Source: a virus
Virus record (IMG/VR): IMGVR_UViG_3300034073_002739
Location: 1 to 54,439 of that record
Length of the DNA: 54,439 bases
Strand: one strand, 5' to 3'
The translations under genes were made by a program, and so were the position numbers. Of the stretch, positions 44,944-51,869 are shown one piece after another (within the stretch, counting starts at the first letter, position 1; each line of letters starts with the position of its first letter). A model generated the notes under the pieces. It did no database searches, was not told the DNA's origin, and was given only the letters and a program-made list of their open reading frames with translations.

Positions 44944-45231
44944 TTAAGTTGGTAGTGTTACAGAGGTAGGTCTTTCACCAAGTCTAGCAATTTTTTGTTC
45001 GGCGGTTTCGCCTTCTCGAGTGTTACTATCCCAAGCTTGTTGTGCTTGTGATAGTACAATGGCTTGAGCTTCAGCAAGAGTTTTCTCTACTCCGCCAACT
45101 CTGGCAATCCAAGCAGTCATATTATCTGCTACTGCATAAATATCTGCTCCGTGACCGCTCATGTGGCCTAATTCTCTGTCGGCATGAGTAATAAAGCCCT
45201 TGCCTGTGTTTGTTGCTTGTACATATTTCAT
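44944..45231 (-). CDS. Hypothetical protein, 95 aa (tail-fibre neighbour)
   Basis: Preceded by AAGGAAAT. MKYVQATNTGKGFITHADRE, then GHGADIYAVADNMTAWIARVG and a helical segment with QAQQAWDSN. Small proteins after fibre genes are often assembly factors, but no evidence here. Not recognised. Confidence 0.68.
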   Translation of the reverse strand: MKYVQATNTGKGFITHADRELGHMSGHGADIYAVADNMTAWIARVGGVEKTLAEAQAIVLSQAQQAWDSNTREGETAEQKIARLGERPTSVTLPT

Positions 45232-45262
45232 GTTATTTCCTTTTGTTTAAAAAACGTAATTA

Positions 45263-48022
45263 TTACGCGGTAAATATAATCTCTTTCCATGAAGTACCAT
45301 CGTGTGCCTCAAATTTTAGAGTATCTTTATTAAAGCGAATATAGCCTTGGGATCCTGTTGTAGTTGGATAGTCAAATGTTTGTAATAACGTATCAGCGTA
45401 TTCTAGAGTTGATCGAGCTACATATTCTTGATTTGACTCCCCTCCGAATATCAAACCCTCTGCAAGAGTTCCGGCTGCTGCAAAGTCACGTCTTTCTTGA
45501 GGTAGGCTACTACGACTAGACCAAGTGGTACCATTGTATGCCTCAACTGAAGCTGTCGAAACAAAGGCAAATCCAATACCACTTACTGCTAGCGCAGCAG
45601 TTTGAGCACCTAGTCCTGCACCACTTGACCTACCTGCAATTAAATTACCACCACTAGACCAAGTGGCACCGTCGTATTCTTCAGTTGTATTAACAGAAAA
45701 ATAGCCACCACCACCAAATGCTAATGCAGCAGTTTGAGTACCTGCTCCTGCAAGATAGCTTCTAGTTTCAATTAAATTACCACCACTAGCCCAAGTGGTA
45801 CCATCGTATTCTTCGGTAAGAACGGTTGCGAATTCAAGAGAAGTAATACCGCCAATTGCTAATGCAGCAGTTTGGGTACCTGCCCCCGCATGTCTTGATC
45901 TACCCGACAATAAATTGCCGCCATAAGTCCAAGTGGTACCGTCGTACTCTTCGGTTGTACCAGAAGGGGGCGAAGTATGTGCGCCACCAAACACTAATCC
46001 GGCAGTTTGGGTACCCGCAGCGGCCGTGTAGTATCTAAATTCATTTAGCAAACCACCCGTAGACCAAGTTGTACCATCATATCCTTCAGAAATAGACGTC
46101 GCCCCACCACCTATTGCTAGTGCAGCGGTTTGAGAGCCTATGCCTGCATGCCCATATCGAGAATAACTTAAACTACCACCAGTAGTCCAGACTCCATAAA
46201 CTTCTGACAAGAGTACTGTTTCAACTGTGGGTACTTTTATCCAGCCGCTAGTGGGAGAGGTATTATCTACTTGTAAATTTCCAGCTAAAACTACAGAACC
46301 ACTAGTAATTAATGGTTTAATACTATTTGTATTTACATCCCCTAGAGCAGTTATATTTTGCTGTACTGTTAGTGATTGATTTGCATTCAGAGCTCCAGCA
46401 ACTGTAAAACTACCAGCAATAGAACCAGAGCCCAATGAGCTTAAAGTGCCGCTAGTAAGGGCACCACTAACAGTCGAATTACCTGTAACAGTTGAATTAC
46501 CTGTAATGGTCGAATTACCTGTAATAGTTGAATTACCTGTAATAGTTGAATTACCTGTAACGGTCGAATTACCTTCTGTTTTTAAATTACCAGCAATAAT
46601 GATAGGAGGTATGTTTCCGTATAAAGAATTGTTTAGTGGTGTTATAGTATTATCAACTATAGCAATGCCATCTAGTAGTAGTGAAGAGCCAAAAATATCA
46701 CTTGCACTTAAATCAGAAGTTAAAACAAGTCTGGGTGTTGTAGTAATTATTTCATCTGTTACCGTGGTAGTTCTAAGAACAGTGCCTAGACTGTATTCTT
46801 CAGTTGATAAATTAAGGCTAGCCCAAGTGGTAGGATTTAAACCACCAAATGCTAATGCATCGGTTTGAGCGCCTGCCCCGCAATGCTGCGCTCTAGCAGC
46901 AAGCATATTATTGCCACTAGACCACAAATTACCATCATACTTTTCCGTTGTGTTGCCGCTCAAGAAGTGACCATAACCACCAAACGCTAATGCGGCGGTT
47001 TGAGTACCTGCTCCTGCATGAGAGTATCTACTTTTAATTAAATTACCACCACTTGACCAAGTGGTACCGTCATATTCTTCGGTTAAGTTTGCACTTAACT
47101 CTCCACCAAAAGATAGTGCAGCGGTTTGAGTGCCTGCTCCTGCGTTAAGCCTAGTAGCTATAATTAAATTACCACCACTTGACCAAGTGGTACCGTCATA
47201 TTCTTCAGTTGTGTTGTACGGCGGCCAATTGTTAGTGCCACCAAACGCTAATGCGGCAGTTTGAGTACCTGCTCCTGCATGGGTCGCTCTAGCTTGAAGT
47301 AAATTACCACCAGTAGACCAAGTAGTACCGTCGTACTCCTCGGTTGAGGTTGTGACCTCAACAACAGGAACAAAAGTCTCCCCACCAAACACTAATGCAG
47401 CAGTTTGAGTACCTGCTGCTGCAGGGATGTATCTAGAATAAATTAAACTACCACCACTTGACCAAGTGGTACCATCATAGTGTTCGCTTGAGCCCCTAGC
47501 ACTAGCCTCACCACCACCTATTGCTAGTGCAGCGGTTTGAGAGCCTGTGCCTGCATGATTAATTCTAGGATTAATCAGATTACCACCAGTAGACCAAATA
47601 TTCTCTAGACTCTCTGTAACAACATCACGATCTAGATAGTTGGTAATGATTGTTTCGCCAGCGGTAAGTGGAATGTCTTCACCAAGATAAAGACCGTTTG
47701 TAAAGTATCCATTATACCAAGGACTATTAACAGAACCTATATCATATATACTTGGTACGCTAGGTATAACATCGCTAGATATTTGTGTAAGGTCTGGAAC
47801 TGCTTGTTCAATATTACCACTACCAAGTATGCTTTCGCCATTAATTGTTTTAATAGTTTGACCACTAATTAATTCTGGCTGTAGTGGTTGACCACCCTGT
47901 GTTACGCCATCCATAACCACAAGGGTATCTTTAGTTAAATCAACAAAGAGTTCACCTTCAGCTCCTGTAGTGGCTAATATTTCAGCAGTAGTGCCTCTTC
48001 TAAATTGTAGAGTTTTTGGCAT
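45263..48022 (-). CDS. Tail-fibre protein with two Kelch-like repeat domains
   Basis: A 919-residue protein. N-terminus (MPKTLQFRRGTTAEILA, ELFVDLTKDTLVVMDG) is a common phage fibre attachment pattern. Two blocks (about 140-410 and 600-890) each hold six repeats of about 45 residues, consensus TEEYDGTTWSSGGNL then AGTQTAALAFGG, as in Kelch beta-propellers. Between them lies a hexapeptide stretch (GNSTIT repeated) and a GSIAGSFTVAGALNANQ beta region. The C-terminus has GYIRFNKDTLKFEAHDGTSWKE. Probably a receptor-binding fibre. Confidence 0.85.
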   Translation of the reverse strand: MPKTLQFRRGTTAEILATTGAEGELFVDLTKDTLVVMDGVTQGGQPLQPELISGQTIKTINGESILGSGNIEQAVPDLTQISSDVIPSVPSIYDIGSVNSPWYNGYFTNGLYLGEDIPLTAGETIITNYLDRDVVTESLENIWSTGGNLINPRINHAGTGSQTAALAIGGGEASARGSSEHYDGTTWSSGGSLIYSRYIPAAAGTQTAALVFGGETFVPVVEVTTSTEEYDGTTWSTGGNLLQARATHAGAGTQTAALAFGGTNNWPPYNTTEEYDGTTWSSGGNLIIATRLNAGAGTQTAALSFGGELSANLTEEYDGTTWSSGGNLIKSRYSHAGAGTQTAALAFGGYGHFLSGNTTEKYDGNLWSSGNNMLAARAQHCGAGAQTDALAFGGLNPTTWASLNLSTEEYSLGTVLRTTTVTDEIITTTPRLVLTSDLSASDIFGSSLLLDGIAIVDNTITPLNNSLYGNIPPIIIAGNLKTEGNSTVTGNSTITGNSTITGNSTITGNSTVTGNSTVSGALTSGTLSSLGSGSIAGSFTVAGALNANQSLTVQQNITALGDVNTNSIKPLITSGSVVLAGNLQVDNTSPTSGWIKVPTVETVLLSEVYGVWTTGGSLSYSRYGHAGIGSQTAALAIGGGATSISEGYDGTTWSTGGLLNEFRYYTAAAGTQTAGLVFGGAHTSPPSGTTEEYDGTTWTYGGNLLSGRSRHAGAGTQTAALAIGGITSLEFATVLTEEYDGTTWASGGNLIETRSYLAGAGTQTAALAFGGGGYFSVNTTEEYDGATWSSGGNLIAGRSSGAGLGAQTAALAVSGIGFAFVSTASVEAYNGTTWSSRSSLPQERRDFAAAGTLAEGLIFGGESNQEYVARSTLEYADTLLQTFDYPTTTGSQGYIRFNKDTLKFEAHDGTSWKEIIFTA
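46473..46570 (-). repeat. 18-bp tandem repeats coding GNSTxT
   Basis: About six near-identical 18-bp units encode GNSTVT/GNSTIT hexapeptides in the fibre gene. A likely site for copy-number change by slippage. Confidence 0.88.
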
Positions 48023-48064
48023 TTCAGTATTTCCTAATTGGGTTTATCTATTACTTATAATTTG

Positions 48065-48682
48065 TTAATTCATTAGATCAACGATTCCAGTACCCGATAT
48101 TAAATCTTCAGTATCTGATTGACTCATTAAATCACCAGACAAATCACTAATAGTTGTATTGCCAGTGTTAGCTAGGAGTGTTCGGGTAAATACTAAGCTG
48201 CTAGTTTCGTGAGCTTGTGCAGGAGTAAATTTTAATCTAACTTGACCAGACACAATATCTGCGGTGAAAACTCCAGAAGATTCTGAAACAGTTATGTCAT
48301 TTGTTTTTAATACATATGCAGTAGTCCCATTATGCAATACGGAAATTTCACATATGTGATAAGTAATTGATGTAGTTACTTGTACTTGATAGCGACAGCT
48401 TCTGTATTGAGAAGCTAAAAATTCATCAACTACGGCAGTACTAGTGCCAATATGATTATATGTTTTAGAGTCTATTCTGTAATTAGAATTAGATAAATAA
48501 TCTGTAGAAGCTTGGCTACTGTTGCCAGATATTTGTTGTATTTGATTATTACTAGACTTATAGTAGAGTATACCAGCTGCATAATTTAAGGCAAGTTCAC
48601 CATATTCTAAATCTTGGGGTTGGGGTGCTTTAGGCACGCCATCTTCAATAACCGAAGATTTTTTAAGTATTATCTTGGACAT
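48065..48682 (-). CDS. Tail-fibre-like protein, 205 aa
   Basis: N-terminus KIILKKSSVIEDGVPKAPQPQDLEYGELALNYAAGILYYKS is the fibre attachment pattern also seen in the two neighbouring fibre proteins. The C-terminal part is beta-rich (VQVTTSITYHICEISVLHNG, SGQVRLKFTPAQAHETSSLVF). Probably a minor fibre or baseplate-attached protein. Confidence 0.78.
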   Translation of the reverse strand: MSKIILKKSSVIEDGVPKAPQPQDLEYGELALNYAAGILYYKSSNNQIQQISGNSSQASTDYLSNSNYRIDSKTYNHIGTSTAVVDEFLASQYRSCRYQVQVTTSITYHICEISVLHNGTTAYVLKTNDITVSESSGVFTADIVSGQVRLKFTPAQAHETSSLVFTRTLLANTGNTTISDLSGDLMSQSDTEDLISGTGIVDLMN

Positions 48683-48742
48683 TTTTAATAGACCCTAAAA
48701 AGGAGTTTTAATAACAAGTAAAAACTTGTTAATTTTTATAGC

Positions 48743-50119
48743 TTAATAAGTTCCGCCATCTACAGTAGCTATACTTACCCAACCAGCATCTACTATAAAG
48801 TTTGCACTATCAAACTTTGCTAAGCCTAATGTAGCCGCTCCACTAGTTGCGGCTGCAGTTGCAATTGAAATTGGTGTTGTACTTACTGCAGTTACTAAAC
48901 CTTTGGCATTAACAGTTACTGTGGGTACATTATAGCCATCACCAAATGCACCAGGATTTGCATTAACAGTAGCTAGAGTAATTGCGGCATCTACTGCAGC
49001 ACTACCATTAACTCCAGTAAACGTAGCTGTTGCATCTCCACTAATAGTAAGATCACGGGCAGTCTGCCAAGTAGTTGCTGTTGTAGCATTGCCATTTAGT
49101 GCGGCTGTAATAATACCAGCACTAAAATCTCCACTAGCATCTCTAGCAACTATTTTGCTAGCTGTATTAGCAGAAGTTGCATCTACTGACCAAGTACGTG
49201 CTGTAGTTCCGTCAAAAGCATCGCCTATTAAATATGTTCCAGCACTATGGCTATTAGAAACATTAGTAGCAGTTCCATATACTCTGGCAACATTTAAATC
49301 TTTATTTAAATTCCAGCGATTATCGGCACTAGTATAAGTAAGTGTTGCGGGAATCTCAGGACCAGTTACTGTTATACCAGCTCCATTTGCTTCGGCAGCT
49401 GTCGTGGCATCTTTAGCTAATTCAAGATTAAGATCAGTAATTGCAACTGTTGTACTATTTACTGTAGTAGTAGTTCCACTAACAGTAAGATTACCGGTAA
49501 TTGTAGCATTACCAGTAACACTAATATTAGTAGATGTAATATCATCACTGTTTAGTGTGCCGTTTACTGTAACATTATTAAATGTTACGTTACTTGTAGT
49601 ACTTACATCTTGACCAATACTAATTGTAGTAGTATTACCTTCATCATTATTAGTAACTGTAACACCAGTTCCTGCTATAACAGCACCACCTACTATATCA
49701 TATATAAATTCAGCAAGACTAGTATCAGTATCCGGCCAAATATTACTAATAATAGTTTTACCACTACCATTTGGCGTAATTAAAATATTGCCGTTTTCAT
49801 CTGTGCTGGTAAGTGCGTTACCGTCTAGACGAAGATTATCTACATTAAATTGATTAATTTTTGAATCGGCATCTACTATTAGTGCCGAACTAGCAGTCAA
49901 TGTACCACGTGCGTGGTCTAACATATCTGTAAAGTACTTACCACCAATTACTACGTGATTTACAGCATTGCCATTAGTTTCGGTACCCGTACCGATATAT
50001 AAACGATCACCGCCATTTGAACCATTGTCCAATAATCCAGAGTAGGCTAATTCGCCTGCAGCTAGAACAGTTGGATTTCCAGCTACCTCTGAACGTTTAA
50101 TTCTAATAATAGAAGCCAT
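48743..50119 (-). CDS. Tail-fibre-like protein, 458 aa
   Basis: N-terminus MASIIRIKRSEVAGNPTVLAAGELAY with RLYIGTGTE and NHVVIGGKYFTDMLDH is a fibre attachment pattern. The middle has GNITVSG-type beta-helix repeats (NVTVNGTLNSDDITSTNISV), the end is Ala/Thr-rich (TVTVNAKGLVTAVST; FIVDAGWVSIATVDGG). Likely a structural fibre, AT-rich and low in complexity. Confidence 0.82.
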   Translation of the reverse strand: MASIIRIKRSEVAGNPTVLAAGELAYSGLLDNGSNGGDRLYIGTGTETNGNAVNHVVIGGKYFTDMLDHARGTLTASSALIVDADSKINQFNVDNLRLDGNALTSTDENGNILITPNGSGKTIISNIWPDTDTSLAEFIYDIVGGAVIAGTGVTVTNNDEGNTTTISIGQDVSTTSNVTFNNVTVNGTLNSDDITSTNISVTGNATITGNLTVSGTTTTVNSTTVAITDLNLELAKDATTAAEANGAGITVTGPEIPATLTYTSADNRWNLNKDLNVARVYGTATNVSNSHSAGTYLIGDAFDGTTARTWSVDATSANTASKIVARDASGDFSAGIITAALNGNATTATTWQTARDLTISGDATATFTGVNGSAAVDAAITLATVNANPGAFGDGYNVPTVTVNAKGLVTAVSTTPISIATAAATSGAATLGLAKFDSANFIVDAGWVSIATVDGGTY

Positions 50120-50130
50120 TTTTGTCCCTT

Positions 50131-50367
50131 TTAATATTGTCCGGAATCAATTATTTGTTGATTCATTAAGGTAGTTGAAATCCATTTTTGAGTTTGTGCA
50201 TTGTATACCAAGATACTTCCTGCATTTAAAGATGTTACGTCAACATCTTCTAGTGCATTTATAGTGCTTTTTCCAGGAGGTCCCATAATGCCGGTAACAA
50301 TAGTTTTTGGCATTTGTGTATTTATTACTACTGTATTATTTTTTTCTGTTACTATGGCTTGTGTCAT
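50131..50367 (-). CDS. Small structural protein, 78 aa
   Basis: TQAIVTEKNNTVVINTQMP, then VTGIMGPPGKSTINALEDVDV and SILVYNAQTQKWISTTLM, a pattern repeated at the ends of phage fibre proteins. Four-base overlap with the gene upstream. Probably a fibre or baseplate component. Confidence 0.72.
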   Translation of the reverse strand: MTQAIVTEKNNTVVINTQMPKTIVTGIMGPPGKSTINALEDVDVTSLNAGSILVYNAQTQKWISTTLMNQQIIDSGQY

Positions 50368-50963
50368 CTGGTAATCTCCTTGACAAGAACAAGATTACCT
50401 TGTAAAAACGGTACTACTACTCCTGCATTTGTAAATAGTTCCATTGAATACACTGCAGTTTCAAATGTAAACAATTCAGTAGCTGAAGCAGGTATAGTTA
50501 ATTCAATGGTTTTATATGTTTGATCTAGTACAATTTGACCATTCTGTGTGGTTGCTTCATGTAAAACCTGTGTACTATCTACTGATTCACGAATTTGCAT
50601 ACGTGCTGAATAGCCTGTTAAGTCTACCCAGTCGTTATATTCTACAACTCCGCCACTGGTATATTGTGTATAACCTAAACTATTTACTTGATTTATTGTG
50701 ATTTGGGTGTTGTTAACTAAAGTAGCTAAATAGTAGCTATCTTCGCTTTGAGAATTAATTTCTTTCATTCCGCCAGCACCTACTACACGAAATCTCCAAC
50801 TACTTGGCATTTGTAGAGCAGTTTGAGTAGTTATTATACAAGGAGCACTTTTAGAAATATTTGCGATAGGTACGTAAACTTTTGTTTCCGATTCCCACCT
50901 GTAGGTTTCTTTAAATGTAGCACCTTGATATACTTTATAATTAATTTTAGCTGGTTGTTGCAT
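50364..50963 (-). CDS. Hypothetical structural protein, 199 aa
   Basis: MQQPAKINYKVYQGATFKETYRWES, beta-rich middle (GVVEYNDWVDLTGYSARMQIRES) and end (LFTFETAVYSMELFTN, LQGNLVLVKEIT). The pattern of a small baseplate or upper-fibre protein that I recall as common in myo- and siphophages. Overlaps the upstream gene by 17 bases. Confidence 0.75.
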   Translation of the reverse strand: MQQPAKINYKVYQGATFKETYRWESETKVYVPIANISKSAPCIITTQTALQMPSSWRFRVVGAGGMKEINSQSEDSYYLATLVNNTQITINQVNSLGYTQYTSGGVVEYNDWVDLTGYSARMQIRESVDSTQVLHEATTQNGQIVLDQTYKTIELTIPASATELFTFETAVYSMELFTNAGVVVPFLQGNLVLVKEITR

Positions 50964-51300
50964 CTGGTGGCACTCCTTGTTTAGCTATGCGTTTAAATAT
51001 GCCAACTTCATTTGTTAGTGCAACTACCTCTACCTGTAGTCGTTGATTTTCTACAGTAAGTTTTTCTAGTTCGCGATTAAGAGCTATAATTTGATCGTGT
51101 AACCTACCAAGTTCTTGACTTAGTTTTGTATTCTGCTCACTCATGCGCTCTATTTCTCTGTGCATGATTTGAATAATCCCAGACTCAGCTTGGGTTGCCT
51201 TCCAACCTTTCATTAGCTGCTGGATGCCAAAAAATGCGGCTACAACGGCTAGTGCTATCATTCCCAAGACTTGAATTAAGGGGTCTATATTTTCTGGCAT
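50947..51300 (-). CDS. Membrane-anchored coiled-coil protein, 117 aa
   Basis: Start set at ATG 51300 behind GGAGG; the longer frame to 51408 runs across the promoter. One membrane segment (about 9-30, VLGMIALAVVAAFFGIQQL), then a coiled coil (IIALNRELEKLTVENQRLQVEVVALTNEV). A second lysis or virion protein is possible. It is the first gene of a new transcription unit from the promoter at 51380-51408. Confidence 0.7.
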   Translation of the reverse strand: MPENIDPLIQVLGMIALAVVAAFFGIQQLMKGWKATQAESGIIQIMHREIERMSEQNTKLSQELGRLHDQIIALNRELEKLTVENQRLQVEVVALTNEVGIFKRIAKQGVPPDATTS

Positions 51301-51379
51301 TGTTTCCTCCAAAATTTGGCTAGCAGCCCGTACTATGTATAACGAAAAAATTAGGGCTTTAAAACTATTATTTTCAACT

Positions 51380-51408
51380 ATTGTAACATAAAGGCAAGAA
51401 TTTGTCAA
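51380..51408 (-). promoter_or_regulatory. Minus-strand sigma-70 promoter TTGACA-17-TACAAT
   Basis: On the minus strand TTGACA lies at 51408-51403 and TACAAT at 51385-51380 with a 17-nt spacer and TG upstream of the -10. Transcription would start near 51373 and read the gene at 50947-51300 and those below. Confidence 0.88.
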
Positions 51409-51413
51409 TGTAA

Positions 51414-51447
51414 AAAATAACCGCCCCTAAACTGGGGCGGTTATTTT
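51414..51447 (-). terminator. Terminator between tail genes
   Basis: Perfect 14-bp inverted repeat AAAATAACCGCCCC (51414-51427) and 51434-51447, loop TAAACT, T tract on both strands. It ends the tail-tip unit and lies just upstream of the next promoter. Confidence 0.93.
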
Positions 51448-51869
51448 TAATTAGGAGTAACAGGCCAAGTTATGTTAAATGGATCAGCTTGATTAGTTAC
51501 ATCGCGTAACTGTTGTCTGTATGTAGCCCATAATTCTTTTGTTTGTATGGGTACATCAGGAAGCTGGGTCCAATCTGATTGTTGTAGTAATTGATTTCTT
51601 TGCTTTCTTATTTGATGCCATTTTTCACTTAATATTTGTTCTTGAGTTCTAGGATCTACCCATTGCTCAAGTTGAGGGTCAAAACTATGAAATTCTGTAG
51701 GAGGCTCTGGCCTAGAAGTTATTTGTCCGTTTTTTACCCAGTTGGTAATATCATTATACTTACCTTGTAAGTAAGCTTCGTTTGTTTGTAATTGAAGCTC
51801 TATATCTTGAACAGTTTCAATAATCCTTAAAATTTCACCGGATTGTGTATTATAAATAGTATACGTCAT
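51447..51869 (-). CDS. Tail-fibre assembly chaperone-like protein
   Basis: A 140-residue protein ending [25 protein letters not shown], then [24 protein letters not shown], the hallmark of phage tail assembly chaperones (Phage_tail_APC/DUF4376 type). The N-terminal half ([17 protein letters not shown]) is the usual beta part. The stop codon lies inside the terminator stem. Four-base overlap with the tail protein gene upstream. Confidence 0.82.
   Translation of the reverse strand: MTYTIYNTQSGEILRIIETVQDIELQLQTNEAYLQGKYNDITNWVKNGQITSRPEPPTEFHSFDPQLEQWVDPRTQEQILSEKWHQIRKQRNQLLQQSDWTQLPDVPIQTKELWATYRQQLRDVTNQADPFNITWPVTPN

Noticed and set aside
46473-46570. CRISPR-like short regular repeats
   Set aside because: Units are contiguous without spacers and encode an in-frame hexapeptide.
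46446-46868. Plus-strand frame of 140 codons opposite the Kelch fibre gene
   Set aside because: It is the reverse of the GNSTxT repeats (VELPV repeats) and has no independent support.
48713-48730. Hairpin AACAAGT/ACTTGTT between fibre genes as a minus-strand terminator
   Set aside because: The T-rich side is on the plus strand; on the minus strand it is followed by A-rich sequence.
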